Shown in pieces: positions 1 through 9,421 of a stretch of 41,060 nucleotides of DNA. The stretch lies in assembly GCA_014859375.1 (NCBI GenBank), contig JACUUH010000017.1:1-41060 (forward strand). Direction: 5' to 3'. How positions within the stretch are numbered: position 1 is the stretch's first letter; every line of letters begins with the position of its first letter. Source of the DNA: Gammaproteobacteria bacterium (GTDB taxonomy: Bacteria > Pseudomonadota > Gammaproteobacteria > Nitrosococcales > Methylophagaceae). The notes beneath the pieces are model-generated. The model was not told where the DNA came from and did not search any database. It was given only the letters and a program-made list of their open reading frames with translations. A program made the position numbers and the translations under genes.

Positions 1-116
1 TGTTTCGTCTAACAAAGAAGCGAGAATTATACAGACACTCACCGGGCTGTCAACAAATATTACATAATTATTTCACTAAGGTTTTAAACAAAGAGGAATA
101 TCTATATAGTTGAGTT

Positions 117-192
117 TGGTGGGCCGTCCGCGACTCGAACGCGGGACCATCGGATTAAAAGTCCGGTGCTCTACCAACTGAGCTAACGGCCC
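117..192 (-). tRNA. tRNA-Lys (anticodon UUU), CCA encoded
   Basis: Read on the minus strand this is a complete 76-nt cloverleaf. The acceptor stem GGGCCGT pairs with ACGGCCC. The D arm starts TTAGCTCAGTTGGTAGAGC, the anticodon loop is CTTTTAA with UUU at its centre, and the T arm is CGCGTTCGAGTCGCG. The discriminator A is followed by an encoded CCA at 117-119. It decodes AAA/AAG lysine codons. It lies beyond the end of queC, separated by a small plus-strand gene. As I recall, a tRNA-Lys next to the tol-pal-queEC block is also seen in Pseudomonas. Confidence 0.97.
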
Positions 193-206
193 AAACCAAG
201 CCCGAC

Positions 207-234
207 ATAATACCGTATTTGTAAATATTGACAA
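207..234 (-). promoter_or_regulatory. sigma-70 promoter of tRNA-Lys
   Basis: On the minus strand TTGTCA (229-234) and TATTAT (207-212) are separated by 16 bases. The -10 box is followed by GTCGGGC, a GC-rich discriminator of the sort expected at stringently controlled stable-RNA promoters. Transcription would start about 8 bases before the tRNA 5' end, so only a very short leader needs trimming. Confidence 0.7.
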
Positions 235-277
235 GCCCTTTGGTAAAAAAAATTAATCATCACGTATTGAGGTTGTT

Positions 278-562
278 ATGACTATCATCACTAAACCCAG
301 TAAAGCTATGTATAAAGACGCTTTGAGTTTCGCAGAACAAATACGAGAAAGTGAGGATGACCCACATGGACTAGCTCATATCGCTCTGTATCTGGCGCAA
401 CGTAATGAGCATTTAGAGGCGATTTATAGAGATACCGAAGCATATATCAAGTTTGGACAAGACCCGCAACTTCATGCAAATCTGGTAAAAGCAATGGAAA
501 AATTTGAAGATTACGAAGTTGAAGCTGAGACTATGGAGGATCCAAAGCTGGGATTAGGTTAA
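278..562 (+). CDS. hypothetical 94-residue protein
   Basis: This short acidic protein has no signal peptide or membrane segment and looks largely helical. I do not recognise the family. A GAGG ribosome-binding site at 269-272 sits 5 bases before the ATG, and the codon use looks like that of the neighbours, so I take it as a real gene. It runs head to tail against queC with only 3 bases between the two stop codons, and its start lies behind the back of the tRNA-Lys promoter. The repeated Asp/Glu residues near the C-terminus (EKFEDYEVEAETMEDP) are its most visible trait. No function can be assigned. Confidence 0.65.
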   Translation: MTIITKPSKAMYKDALSFAEQIRESEDDPHGLAHIALYLAQRNEHLEAIYRDTEAYIKFGQDPQLHANLVKAMEKFEDYEVEAETMEDPKLGLG

Positions 563-565
563 TCT

Positions 566-1237
566 TTAGCTCTGATATAAGGTTGGATCTGCTATTCCCG
601 CTTGTTCAAAGCCTTGTTTTCTAAAATGACAGGAATCACAGCGGCCACATGCACGTCCATTTTTATCTGCCTGATAACATGAAATAGTTTGGCTATAATC
701 AATCCCTAGTCTTGTACCTGTTCGAATAATATCCGCTTTATTCATCGCCATTAATGGCGCATGTACTTCTAATTTATTCCCCTCAACACCTGCTTTAGTT
801 GCTAGATTAGCTAATGTTTCAAAGGCAGCGACAAATTCTGGACGACAATCTGGGTAACCGGAATAATCAACGGCATTGACGCCAACAAAGATCGCATTCG
901 CTTGTAATACTTCTGCCCAACCTAGTGCTATTGATAAAAAAATCGTGTTCCGTGCAGGCACGTAAGTAACGGGAATGCCTTCTTGATGTTGCTCAGGCAC
1001 TGCAACCGTATTATCTGTTAAAGCTGAGCCGCCAATTGTGCGTAAATCAATGTTGATAACTTTATGTTCAACAGCACCGACCTGTTTCGATAATTTTGTA
1101 GCAGCGGTCAATTCAGCTTCATGGCGCTGGCCATAATCAAAGCTTAAAGTGTAGCACTCATAACCTTGCTCTTTCGCTATTGCTAGTGCAGTTACTGAAT
1201 CTAACCCACCTGAAAGAAGAACTACTGCACGTTTCAT
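566..1237 (-). CDS. queC: 7-cyano-7-deazaguanine synthase QueC
   Basis: QueC turns 7-carboxy-7-deazaguanine, ammonia and ATP into preQ0, the cytoplasmic precursor of queuosine in tRNA. The PP-loop ATP-binding motif SGGLDS is at residues 9-14. The zinc site is formed by Cys187, Cys197, Cys200 and Cys203 in the segment from TISCYQ to CDSCHF, the spacing known for the family. At 223 residues it has normal length. The start codon overlaps the queE stop by 4 bases (1234-1237), so translation is probably coupled. It is the last gene of the long tol-pal transcription unit. Confidence 0.97.
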   Translation of the reverse strand: MKRAVVLLSGGLDSVTALAIAKEQGYECYTLSFDYGQRHEAELTAATKLSKQVGAVEHKVINIDLRTIGGSALTDNTVAVPEQHQEGIPVTYVPARNTIFLSIALGWAEVLQANAIFVGVNAVDYSGYPDCRPEFVAAFETLANLATKAGVEGNKLEVHAPLMAMNKADIIRTGTRLGIDYSQTISCYQADKNGRACGRCDSCHFRKQGFEQAGIADPTLYQS

Positions 1238-1875
1238 CGGCCCTGCTCATCGCCCCAAAGATATTTATGCATTTGAATTTGCATGCGTACTGGTAAATTG
1301 TCGCTGATAACCCAATCCGCTAAATCCGCAGGCTTGAGTTCACCATGTATAGGTGAAAATAGAATCTCACATTTATCTTTTAACTGGTATTCAGACATTT
1401 TCAAACAAGCCCAGTCATAATCTTCGCGATTACAAATCACAAACTTAAGCTGATCCTGTGGTTTGAGCTTTTCGATATTGTCATACTTATTTTTAGATTC
1501 TTCACCAGATGCAGGTGTTTTCAAATCCATGACGATGACAACACGAGGATCAACTTCACTAATGTCAATTGCGCCACTGGTTTCAAGTGATACTTCAACA
1601 TCGAAATCACATAATCGTGACAATAGTTCATAACATGATTGTTGAGCTAAAGGCTCACCACCCGTTACTGTAACGTAACGTGGATTATAGGCTTGCACTT
1701 GTTCAACGATGTCAGCGATCTGCATTTTGCTTCCGCCTTGAAAAGCATATGCCGTATCGCAATAGCCACATCTCAATGGACAGCCGGTTAAACGTACAAA
1801 TACCGTTGGCAATCCAACAGTACGTGTTTCACCTTGTAAAGAATAAAAAATTTCTGTGATTCGACACTCAGCCAT
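1234..1875 (-). CDS. queE: 7-carboxy-7-deazaguanine synthase QueE
   Basis: This is a radical SAM enzyme that contracts the ring of 6-carboxytetrahydropterin to 7-carboxy-7-deazaguanine, the step before QueC. The 4Fe-4S cluster ligands are Cys32, Cys36 and Cys39 ([11 protein letters not shown], a CX3CX2C motif). The SAM-binding TGGEP is at 71-75. The N-terminal FYSLQGE signature of the QueE family is at 10-16. Length 213 is typical. It follows cpoB by 17 bases and overlaps queC by 4, and no preQ1-type riboswitch fits in the gap, so expression should follow the tol-pal operon. Confidence 0.96.
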   Translation of the reverse strand: MAECRITEIFYSLQGETRTVGLPTVFVRLTGCPLRCGYCDTAYAFQGGSKMQIADIVEQVQAYNPRYVTVTGGEPLAQQSCYELLSRLCDFDVEVSLETSGAIDISEVDPRVVIVMDLKTPASGEESKNKYDNIEKLKPQDQLKFVICNREDYDWACLKMSEYQLKDKCEILFSPIHGELKPADLADWVISDNLPVRMQIQMHKYLWGDEQGR

Positions 1876-1892
1876 TATTGATCCTGCACCAA

Positions 1893-2732
1893 TTATCGTG
1901 TTTCTTGATTTATACGATCCAATCTGACTTTAGCTAATCGTGCTGCCGATGTATTCGAATATTCTTTCATCACTAAATTTAAGGTTGCTTTTGCTTCATT
2001 AACTTGACCCAACTCATATTGGCTAAACCCCAGCTTTAAGGTGGCATCAGCCACTTTGGTACTTGCTGGGAACTTATCAATTACTGTTTGGAAATTACTA
2101 ATTGCCTGTTCAAAATGTCGTAATACATAGTTCGCTTCACCTTGCCAATAGTAGGCATTAGGCAAAAAGCTACTTTGTGGATAGCGTGTTGGGAAGGCAG
2201 ATAATGCTGTTACTGCTTGTTCATATTGACCACTACGCAACGTTTGTAGTGCTGCTTGATAGGCAGCTTCACCATTTTCTACAGCAACAGGCGATCCTGT
2301 TTGCTCAGAATGACTTTCACCAGATGTTTCGGTTGCTTGTGATGGTGCTACTTCACCCTGTTCTGAACTAGGTTCTGAATTAGATGGCACCATAACTGGT
2401 TGATCAACTGCTGTTTCAGACGTTAGAGGTACAATAGGTGAACTAGCAGTTTGTTGTTGTAATCGTTGGTCCAGATCCAGATATAACTTGCGTTGACGAT
2501 CTTGCATTTGTTTAAGTTCATGTCTTAGCGATTCGTTATCGCCATTCAATCGTTGAATTTCATTTTGCAGTTGATCAACACGACTCAATAAGGAAACCAA
2601 GCCTTGACCCTGAATTATTCGCTCTAATCGGTCAACTCGTTGTATTACGTCACCATCTTCAGCCACTGCAACATTGATCATAGCTGACAAACACAGCATC
2701 ATCACCAAGGCTTTATTACCAACTAATTTCAT
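1893..2732 (-). CDS. cpoB: cell division coordinator CpoB (YbgF)
   Basis: CpoB is a periplasmic TolA-binding protein that couples peptidoglycan synthesis by PBP1B to outer-membrane constriction. Residues 1-25 form a signal peptide ending NVAVA before EDGD. A coiled coil that mediates trimerisation covers about 27-95. A Ser/Thr/Glu/Gln-rich linker follows to about 150. The C-terminal part, about 155-279, carries TPR repeats; YYWQGEANY and KLGFSQYELG are the recognisable stretches. It lies 2 bases after pal in the usual tol-pal order. Confidence 0.94.
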   Translation of the reverse strand: MKLVGNKALVMMLCLSAMINVAVAEDGDVIQRVDRLERIIQGQGLVSLLSRVDQLQNEIQRLNGDNESLRHELKQMQDRQRKLYLDLDQRLQQQTASSPIVPLTSETAVDQPVMVPSNSEPSSEQGEVAPSQATETSGESHSEQTGSPVAVENGEAAYQAALQTLRSGQYEQAVTALSAFPTRYPQSSFLPNAYYWQGEANYVLRHFEQAISNFQTVIDKFPASTKVADATLKLGFSQYELGQVNEAKATLNLVMKEYSNTSAARLAKVRLDRINQETR

Positions 2733-2734
2733 TT

Positions 2735-3319
2735 TTAACGTCCTACATATACCAATTCAACACGGCGATTTTGTGCCCATGCTCCTTCATCGTGCCCTTC
2801 AACAGCTGGACGCTCTTCACCAAAACTTGTCACTTGGAATTGCTCAAGACTAGCGCCTTGTAACATCAAGATTTGACGAATAGCTAAAGCACGACGTTCA
2901 CCTAATGCTAGGTTATATTCACGCGAACCACGCTCATCGGTATGACCAATCAAACGGATAGTCACATTTGGATGTGTGCCCAAATATGCAGCATGAGCTG
3001 TTAACGTCGCTTGATCTTGAATACGGACTGAACTGCTGTCATAGTCAAAGTAAACAATACGATTTGATAATGGGCTTGCAGGATCATTTAATTCATTGCC
3101 TTGGTAAGCATCTTCACCAACGATCACTCGAGCTTCTGCACCACCAAGATCGGAACCTGACACGTTTTCACCGTCAACGCCTAATGATTGTGCACTCAAA
3201 TCTTCAACTACAACATCCGATTCTGTCGTATCTGTATCTTTTTTGCCCATACCTAATGAGCTACAGCCAGCGAGCCATGTGATGGCTAACAAAATTGCTG
3301 TTAATTTAACTAATTTCAT
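2735..3319 (-). CDS. pal: peptidoglycan-associated lipoprotein Pal
   Basis: Pal anchors the outer membrane to peptidoglycan and is the outer-membrane partner of TolB. A lipoprotein signal ends in the lipobox LAGC with the acylated Cys19. The OmpA-like domain covers about 86-192. It contains GHTDERGS with Asp128 and Arg130, and NLALGERRA at 136-144, which together bind diaminopimelate. The segment between lipid and domain (about 20-85) is acidic and low in complexity and acts as a tether. The 194-residue length is close to the usual 170-190. It sits between tolB and cpoB. Confidence 0.97.
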   Translation of the reverse strand: MKLVKLTAILLAITWLAGCSSLGMGKKDTDTTESDVVVEDLSAQSLGVDGENVSGSDLGGAEARVIVGEDAYQGNELNDPASPLSNRIVYFDYDSSSVRIQDQATLTAHAAYLGTHPNVTIRLIGHTDERGSREYNLALGERRALAIRQILMLQGASLEQFQVTSFGEERPAVEGHDEGAWAQNRRVELVYVGR

Positions 3320-3342
3320 TTAATTCACCTCTAAAAAGCTGA

Positions 3343-4638
3343 TTATTTTCTAATTGGCGACCAAGCTGGTTCTCTAACTTCGCTTCCCGATTCGCCTAAA
3401 CGCTGATGGATTCGACCATCGACAGACACCGCTGCCAATACCCCTTTACCTTTTTGTTCAGTAGCATACAGGATCATTCGACCATTTGGCGCAAAGCTTG
3501 GCGACTCATCGCGTCCTGTGTCTGTTAGAACGTGTACCGCGCCTGTAGTCAGATCTTGTACTGCAATATAAAACTTGCCATTTTGTACATGCACCATCGT
3601 CATCATTTGACCATCTGGCGAGATGTCAGGCGAAGCATTGTAAGAACCTTCAAAGGTTAAACGTTCCGCTTTACCGCCTATCGCCGGCACTTTATATATT
3701 TGAGGTCTGCCACCACGATCCGATGTAAACACAAGCTCATTACCATTTGGCATCCATACCGCTTCCGTATCAATTGCTTGTGAATTATGTGTGACTCGCG
3801 CCAAGTTACCTGTTGCTAATTCCAGAACGTATATTTCCGGATTACCAGCTTTTGACAAGGTTAACGCGAGTTTTTTGCCATCAGGTGACCATGAAGGCGC
3901 ACTATTTAAACCTTTAAATGCCGCCACAGAATTACGACGACCGCTGGTCATTTCTTGTATAAATACTTCGGCATTACCATTTTCAAATGACACATAGGTT
4001 AAACGTTCACCATCTGGTGACCAATTAGGTGACATTATCGGTTGTTTAGATTGCAACACCGTTCTTGGATTAGCACCATCTGAATCAGACACTTGCAAAG
4101 CAAAGCGCTTGGTACCATCAACATTTTTAATTGCGGTGACAAATGCCAAACGAGTTGAAAATACGCCTACTTCACCGGTTAATGCTTGATAGACCTCGTC
4201 TGCAATCTGATGAGCTAAACGACGCAAACCAGATGCAGGCACTTGATAACGTTTTCCGACTAACTGTTGTGCTTTATACACATCAAATAATTGGAACTGC
4301 ACTTGATAGGTTTCACCATCGATACTATCGACTTTACCAACCAATAAGCCTTCTGATCGCAATAAACGCCAGTCTTGAAAATTAATTTGTGCTTTCTCAT
4401 GTGGTTGAGAAATCAAATCTTGCTGTGGCAATGGTGCAAAACGGCCACTTCTCGCCAGATCATTACTGATGACGTGTGAAATATCTTCCGGTGGTGCAAA
4501 TCCTGTATTACCAAACGGTACAATTGCAATCGGCAATGCTGCTTCGGTTCCTCCGGTTATTTCGATAACTAATTCTGCCTGCGCTTGCCATGGCAAAAAA
4601 GCTAATAGCCAAATAAGTGTTAACCAAATTTTGGTCAT
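3343..4638 (-). CDS. tolB: Tol-Pal system protein TolB
   Basis: TolB is the periplasmic switch that links TolA to Pal during outer-membrane constriction. A signal peptide of 21 residues ends WQAQA before ELVIEI, which becomes the mature TolB box that contacts TolA. The N-terminal alpha/beta domain runs to about 160. A six-bladed beta-propeller follows, shown by repeated SPDG-type turns (NWSPDGERL, SWSPDGKKL, ISPDGQMM). Length 431 matches the E. coli protein. It is separated from tolA by 11 bases and from pal by 23 bases. Confidence 0.97.
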   Translation of the reverse strand: MTKIWLTLIWLLAFLPWQAQAELVIEITGGTEAALPIAIVPFGNTGFAPPEDISHVISNDLARSGRFAPLPQQDLISQPHEKAQINFQDWRLLRSEGLLVGKVDSIDGETYQVQFQLFDVYKAQQLVGKRYQVPASGLRRLAHQIADEVYQALTGEVGVFSTRLAFVTAIKNVDGTKRFALQVSDSDGANPRTVLQSKQPIMSPNWSPDGERLTYVSFENGNAEVFIQEMTSGRRNSVAAFKGLNSAPSWSPDGKKLALTLSKAGNPEIYVLELATGNLARVTHNSQAIDTEAVWMPNGNELVFTSDRGGRPQIYKVPAIGGKAERLTFEGSYNASPDISPDGQMMTMVHVQNGKFYIAVQDLTTGAVHVLTDTGRDESPSFAPNGRMILYATEQKGKGVLAAVSVDGRIHQRLGESGSEVREPAWSPIRK

Positions 4639-4649
4639 TTTTTTACCCT

Positions 4650-5738
4650 CTATTCAGGTTTAAAAATAAATTGAAAGTCACGTAATGCTGCCGCAGCTTT
4701 AGGATCCGTTGGTTGTGGCAATGGCGCCGCTTTATATACAGCTGACTCTGCAGATCGATCAAATACTGAATTACCACTGCTTTTAATTACCGTCACCTGT
4801 TTTACATCACCACCTGGTAACAAACTCACACGTAATGTTACTTGTAGACCGGTTTCTGCACTGCCGGGACGAATCCAATAGCGTTTGACACGTTGTTTGA
4901 TCATTAATGAATATTGATCCACCACGCCAGCAACACGACGTTCTTCTTGCTCTTGTTGTTCTGCAGCCAAACTTTCTTGTAATAATCTATCTGCTTCTGC
5001 AATTTTTGCTTTACGTTCTTGTTCAGCCTTACGTTTTTCTTCTTCTTTTCTAGCTTCTTCGGCTTGTCGCTTTTTCTCTTCTTCTAATTTACGGGCTTTT
5101 TCGGCTTCTGCTTTACGTTGTTCTTCTGCTTTACGATCCGCTTCAGCTAATTTTCGCTTTTCTTCCTCAGCACGACGTTGCTGTTCGGCTTGTTGTTTCT
5201 TTTCTTCTTCGATTTTGCGAGCTTGTTCTGCTTCTAATGTCCGTTGCTCTTCGGCTTTTCGTTGTTGTTCGGCTTGTTGTTTTTTCTCTTCTTCTTGTTT
5301 GCGGTGTTGTTCTGCTTCTCGCGTTTTTTGTTCTTGAAGTTTGCGTTCTTGTTCAAGTTTTGCAATTTTTTCTTGTTGTTGTTGTTTCTCTAGTTCAAGC
5401 TGCTTCTGTTCTAATTCTGCTCGTTGTTGTTGGTCTAAAAATTCTTGTTCTGTACGTGCTAATTCTTGTTGTGTCTCGGCAAGCTTTTTATCAAGTTGTT
5501 GTTGTCGCTCTTGTTCCAATCGACGCTTTTCATTTTCCAGTTGTTGTTGTTTAGCTACTTCTTGCAATATTGCAGCTTCATCCATCACAGTTGCTTGCAC
5601 AATATCCACCTTAGGCTGTGATACGAGTTTTGGTGGAGTTTGTGACTCCATCCCAATCACAAACAGAGCCAGCAAAATGATATGCAATATCAGTGCGTAG
5701 CTGCCAGCAATAATTGTTTCGATCCAACTCGTTTTCAT
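4650..5738 (-). CDS. tolA: cell envelope integrity protein TolA
   Basis: TolA spans the periplasm and carries the energy of TolQR to TolB/Pal. One inner-membrane helix is at about 10-31 (IIAGSYALILHIILLALFVI). Residues about 45-265 form a long helical rod rich in Lys, Glu, Gln and Ala with many repeated KAEEQ/RKAE/KQQAEQQ blocks. The C-terminal globular domain, about 270-362, starts near VVDQYSLMIKQRV and includes the conserved VKRYWIRP and LLPGGDV segments. The rod is repetitive at the DNA level, so its length may vary between strains. Confidence 0.95.
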   Translation of the reverse strand: MKTSWIETIIAGSYALILHIILLALFVIGMESQTPPKLVSQPKVDIVQATVMDEAAILQEVAKQQQLENEKRRLEQERQQQLDKKLAETQQELARTEQEFLDQQQRAELEQKQLELEKQQQQEKIAKLEQERKLQEQKTREAEQHRKQEEEKKQQAEQQRKAEEQRTLEAEQARKIEEEKKQQAEQQRRAEEEKRKLAEADRKAEEQRKAEAEKARKLEEEKKRQAEEARKEEEKRKAEQERKAKIAEADRLLQESLAAEQQEQEERRVAGVVDQYSLMIKQRVKRYWIRPGSAETGLQVTLRVSLLPGGDVKQVTVIKSSGNSVFDRSAESAVYKAAPLPQPTDPKAAAALRDFQFIFKPE

Positions 5739-5740
5739 TA

Positions 5741-6190
5741 TTATTTGGTTGCTTTTTGTTCTGGTGATTGAGTAATTAAACCTACACTGGGCGCACCCGC
5801 TTGTTGCAAATAGCTCATTAAGGTTACAACCTGACCATAGCTTGCAGCGGTATCGCCTTTAACCATAATCGGTGTTTTAGGGCTACGGCGTAATACTGCT
5901 GCCACTTTAGTCATTAAAATCGTGGCATCTATTGGTTGATCCTGGTTATCGCCAATAGAAAGATAATATAAACCATCAGCATCGACCGATGCGACCAGAG
6001 GTTCGCTATTATCCTCAGACGGTTCAACCGGGTTAGCAGCGGCCTGTGGCAAATCAACCTTAACACCTTGTGTCAGCAATGGTGCTGTAATCATAAAAAT
6101 AATCAGTAATACCAACATAACATCGATATAAGGTACGACATTAATTTCAGCCATCGGTTTACGACGTATTCTTTGTTTATAGTTTGCCAT
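5741..6190 (-). CDS. tolR: Tol-Pal system protein TolR
   Basis: TolR belongs to the ExbD/TolR family and forms, with TolQ, the proton-driven stator of the Tol machine. A single membrane helix lies at about 19-40 and contains Asp23 (VVPYIDVMLVL), the residue needed for proton passage. The periplasmic part, 41-149, has the ExbD fold. Length 149 is normal. The gene ends 3 bases before tolA and begins 14 bases after tolQ. Confidence 0.96.
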   Translation of the reverse strand: MANYKQRIRRKPMAEINVVPYIDVMLVLLIIFMITAPLLTQGVKVDLPQAAANPVEPSEDNSEPLVASVDADGLYYLSIGDNQDQPIDATILMTKVAAVLRRSPKTPIMVKGDTAASYGQVVTLMSYLQQAGAPSVGLITQSPEQKATK

Positions 6191-6204
6191 CGAAATAGCT
6201 CGTT

Positions 6205-6873
6205 TTAACTATGTTGACGTTGCAAGATAGAAGAAAATTCTTCCAAGAATGTATCGTACCGATTGATTAACCGCTCCACTTTATTTGAGTAGCGATTGTA
6301 AGCAACCACGGCTGGGATCGCAGCAAATAAGCCCATTGCTGTTGCGATCAATGCTTCAGCAATACCTGGAGCGACCATAGCTAAGGTCGCTTGTTGAACT
6401 TCACCCAAAGCCATAAATGAATTCATAATGCCCCACACCGTTCCAAATAATCCAATGTAGGGACTGATTGAACCCGCTGTTGCTAAAAACGGCAAAGAGA
6501 CTTCTAATTGATCAATTTCACGGGCAAGCGATATACGCATAACCCGTTGTGCACCTTCCAATACCACTGGCGATGTTGGTGCTGATTTTTTCAATCTTAC
6601 AAATTCTTTAAAACCGACCTCGAAAATACCTTCCATGCCGCGACTGGAATGCGGTCTTGCAGAAATATCTTCATAGAGTTTATTGAGTTCATTGCCAGAC
6701 CAAAACTTATCTTCAAAAGAATCTGCATCACGTTTAGCCAGATTTAACTCACTCCGTTTTCTAAACACAATTGTCCATGAATACAATGAGATAGCCAACA
6801 ACGTTAACATCACTAACTTTACTAATAAACTGGCTTCAGAAATAAGGGTCACTAAAGAAAGGTCAGCATTCAC
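6205..6873 (-). CDS. tolQ: Tol-Pal system protein TolQ
   Basis: TolQ is the ExbB-type proton channel subunit of the inner membrane. Three membrane segments are visible: about 15-35 (LLVKLVMLTLLAISLYSW), about 130-155 (YIGLFGTVWGIMNSFMAL) and about 165-190 (GIAEALIATAMGLFAAIPAVV). The start is a GTG, preceded by GGAG at 7 bases. It overlaps the end of ybgC by 11 bases, so translation is probably coupled. Length 222 is normal. Confidence 0.96.
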   Translation of the reverse strand: MNADLSLVTLISEASLLVKLVMLTLLAISLYSWTIVFRKRSELNLAKRDADSFEDKFWSGNELNKLYEDISARPHSSRGMEGIFEVGFKEFVRLKKSAPTSPVVLEGAQRVMRISLAREIDQLEVSLPFLATAGSISPYIGLFGTVWGIMNSFMALGEVQQATLAMVAPGIAEALIATAMGLFAAIPAVVAYNRYSNKVERLINRYDTFLEEFSSILQRQHS

Positions 6874-7267
6874 CTTGTATCTCCGTCAAAATAAATGAAG
6901 GTATCGATTTGGCTCGAAACCTGGTGGCATCTAAACACGCAATTTTGACTGTAGCATCGCACAACAGTTCATCATTGCGAACAATTTTTTGATCAAATTC
7001 AAAACTCGCGCCCGACACTTTGCTTACAGTTGTGATAACAACTATTTCATCATTAAAGCGTGCTGGACAGCGAAAATTTAACTGCATTGAATGCACAGCA
7101 AAAATACAATTATATTGTTGATTGAGCTGATCTTGTTCAAAACCAAGATCGCGTAACCATTCGGTGCGCGCTCGTTCCATAAAATGAAGATAGTTAGCGT
7201 GATACACCACGCCACCACTATCCGTATCTTCATAATAAACCCGAATTGGCCACACAAAATCAGCCAT
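6863..7267 (-). CDS. ybgC: acyl-CoA thioester hydrolase YbgC
   Basis: YbgC is a hotdog-fold thioesterase of the 4-hydroxybenzoyl-CoA thioesterase family that leads the tol-pal operon in most gammaproteobacteria. The active-site motif [16 protein letters not shown] lies near the N-terminus, with Asp16 as the expected catalytic residue. I start at the ATG at 7267 rather than the GTG at 7276. AGGTGA stands 5 bases before this ATG, and the resulting 134 residues equal the E. coli protein. The start overlaps the ruvB stop by 8 bases. Confidence 0.93.
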   Translation of the reverse strand: MADFVWPIRVYYEDTDSGGVVYHANYLHFMERARTEWLRDLGFEQDQLNQQYNCIFAVHSMQLNFRCPARFNDEIVVITTVSKVSGASFEFDQKIVRNDELLCDATVKIACLDATRFRAKSIPSFILTEIQGEC

Positions 7268-8276
7268 TTGTTTCACCTAAGGTCTGTGATGGTGTTAATC
7301 CTAAATGCAGCCATGCACGTTTGGTTGCAATTCGGCCTCGCGGTGTACGCATAATAAAGCCTTCTTGAATTAAAAATGGCTCTAATACATCTTCAATGGT
7401 GCCACGCTCTTCACCAATGGCCGCGGCAAGGTTATCAATACCAACCGGACCGCCATCAAATTTCTCGATAATCGCTGATAGTAATTTGCGATCAAGCATA
7501 TCAAAACCATTGTCATCAACGTCAAGTAAATTCAATGCTTGGCGCGCGACTTCGGCAGTAATATTGCCATCAAATTTAACTTCTGCATAATCACGCACAC
7601 GGCGTAACAAACGATTTGCGATCCTCGGGGTGCCTCGTGAACGGCGTGCAATTTCATGTGCACCACTTTTTTCAAGTGCCACGCCAAAAATACGTGCACT
7701 TCGTTCAACGATCGTCGTCAAATCATCACTATTATAAAACTCAAGTCGTTGCACAATACCAAAGCGATCACGTAACGGTGATGTTAATGAACCTGCTCTT
7801 GTGGTTGCGCCGACTAAGGTAAACGGCTCTAAATCAAGTTTAATCGATCGGGCAGCAGGCCCTTCGCCAATCATGATATCAAGCTGATAGTCTTCCATCG
7901 CAGGATAAAGTACTTCTTCCACTATCGGACTTAAACGATGAATTTCATCGACAAACAGCACATCATTTGGTTCAAGATTAGTTAATAATGCAGCCAGATC
8001 ACCTGGACGCTCTAACACCGGACCAGAAGTTTGTTTCATATTGACACCCATTTCATTGGCAATAATATGAGCGAGTGTTGTTTTACCCAGACCTGGCGGC
8101 CCAAATATAAGAGTATGGTCTAATGATTCTTTACGATTTCGAGCTGCCGCAACAAATAGCTCCATCTGCTCTCGCACTTTAGGCTGACCTATATAATCAG
8201 CAAGTTTGGCAGGACGAATAGCTGAATCCAGATCATCATCAATCAAAGCCATTCCCGTAATAAATCGCTCATCCAT
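7260..8276 (-). CDS. ruvB: Holliday junction branch migration ATPase RuvB
   Basis: RuvB is the hexameric motor that drives branch migration on RuvA-bound Holliday junctions. Walker A (GPPGLGKTT) is at 59-67. Walker [10 protein letters not shown] is near 107-115. Sensor 1 (LVGATTRAG) and the conserved RDRFGI follow. The C-terminal winged helix contains RTPRGRIAT. At 338 residues it has full length. It follows ruvA with 3 bases between stop and start. Confidence 0.98.
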   Translation of the reverse strand: MDERFITGMALIDDDLDSAIRPAKLADYIGQPKVREQMELFVAAARNRKESLDHTLIFGPPGLGKTTLAHIIANEMGVNMKQTSGPVLERPGDLAALLTNLEPNDVLFVDEIHRLSPIVEEVLYPAMEDYQLDIMIGEGPAARSIKLDLEPFTLVGATTRAGSLTSPLRDRFGIVQRLEFYNSDDLTTIVERSARIFGVALEKSGAHEIARRSRGTPRIANRLLRRVRDYAEVKFDGNITAEVARQALNLLDVDDNGFDMLDRKLLSAIIEKFDGGPVGIDNLAAAIGEERGTIEDVLEPFLIQEGFIMRTPRGRIATKRAWLHLGLTPSQTLGETNG

Positions 8277-8279
8277 ACC

Positions 8280-8873
8280 TTAACTTCTCTGTAATGCTTG
8301 TCGAATAAGCTGTTCAGTCGATAATCCATCTGTCTTAAGACTTCGAATCATCTTATCGGCTTCTACTGCTTTGTAACCCAGAGCAACTAAGGCTTCTATC
8401 GCTTCATCTTTAGCGCCAGCTAAACTTGCCGCTTCTGAAACAACCGGTTTTAATCCCATTGCACTGCTGACTTCTTTTAATCTATCTCGCATTTCAATAA
8501 TCAGACGTTCTGCCGTTTTTTTACCGACACCAGGTAAGCGAGTCAGACTGGCAGCATCACCTTCCTGCACACTGCGAGCAAAATCATCAACATCACTACC
8601 GGATAAGATCGTAAGCGCTAATTTTGCACCGACACCATTTACTTTTAATAAACTTCGAAACAATAAGCGCTCGCGTGATGTAGCAAAGCCATATAACAAT
8701 TGGGCATCTTCACGTACAACGAGATGGGTATACAAGGTCACTTCTTCATTTAAAGCAGGTAAATGAATAAAGGTAGACATAGGCGCAGCCACTTCATAGC
8801 CAACACCTTGCACGTCTAACACCATATCAGGCGCTTGTTTTTCTATGATTATTCCACGTAATCGTCCGATCAT
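8280..8873 (-). CDS. ruvA: Holliday junction DNA helicase subunit RuvA
   Basis: RuvA forms the tetramer that holds the four-way junction flat and recruits RuvB. The N-terminal OB domain begins MIGRLRGIIIEK. The two helix-hairpin-helix motifs are marked by LLKVNGVGAKLALTIL and TRLPGVGKKTAERLI. The C-terminal RuvB-binding helices contain EAIEALVALGYK. Length 197 is typical. The gene overlaps ruvC by 4 bases. Confidence 0.98.
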   Translation of the reverse strand: MIGRLRGIIIEKQAPDMVLDVQGVGYEVAAPMSTFIHLPALNEEVTLYTHLVVREDAQLLYGFATSRERLLFRSLLKVNGVGAKLALTILSGSDVDDFARSVQEGDAASLTRLPGVGKKTAERLIIEMRDRLKEVSSAMGLKPVVSEAASLAGAKDEAIEALVALGYKAVEADKMIRSLKTDGLSTEQLIRQALQRS

Positions 8874-9409
8874 CGGCTATAACGTCCTCCACGACGAGAG
8901 GTTCGCATACCTTCCGGCAATTTGCTGTTAAGTACATTGCCAACAGATGCAAAATTAGCATGTGTCATCGCACAGGCCAAAGCATCAGCAGCATCTTCTT
9001 CTGGCATGTCAGGCAGCGATAAAATCACTGACATCATATATTGCACCTGATCTTTCTTGGCATGACCGTTGCCGACTACAGATTTTTTTATTTGAGTTGC
9101 GCTATATTCATGCACAGTTAGATTTTGACTAACTGCAGCACAAATTGCCGCACCCCGTGCTTGTCCTAACTTTAATGCTGAATCGGCATTTTTATGTAAA
9201 AACACTTTTTCTATTGCCATCATTTCTGGTTGATAGCGTTCAATAATATCAGTCAGGCCAACAAATATCTGGCGTAACCTATCGGCAAAATCACCATCAC
9301 CGACTAATAATCGTCCATTAATGACATGTTTAATTTTCTTACCTTCAAGCTCAATAATGCCAAAGCCTGTTTTACGTGATCCAGGATCGATACCTAAGAT
9401 ACGAGGCAT
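8870..9409 (-). CDS. ruvC: crossover junction endodeoxyribonuclease RuvC
   Basis: RuvC is the resolvase that cuts Holliday junctions symmetrically. The RNase H-like fold carries the four acidic metal ligands Asp8 (LGIDPGS), Glu67 (AIEKVF), Asp139 and Asp142 (EDAADALACA). Length 179 is near the usual 173. It sits 12 bases after yebC and overlaps ruvA by 4, so the three resolvasome genes are made together. Confidence 0.98.
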   Translation of the reverse strand: MPRILGIDPGSRKTGFGIIELEGKKIKHVINGRLLVGDGDFADRLRQIFVGLTDIIERYQPEMMAIEKVFLHKNADSALKLGQARGAAICAAVSQNLTVHEYSATQIKKSVVGNGHAKKDQVQYMMSVILSLPDMPEEDAADALACAMTHANFASVGNVLNSKLPEGMRTSRRGGRYSR

Positions 9410-9421
9410 GACACTCTGGCC

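Noticed and set aside
1876-1892. PreQ1-type riboswitch for queE-queC
   Set aside because: Only 17 bases separate cpoB and queE, too few for an aptamer.
5237-5700. Open frames on the plus strand opposite tolA
   Set aside because: They mirror the Gln/Glu/Lys-rich TolA rod and give Val/Leu- or Cys/Ser-rich low-complexity proteins.
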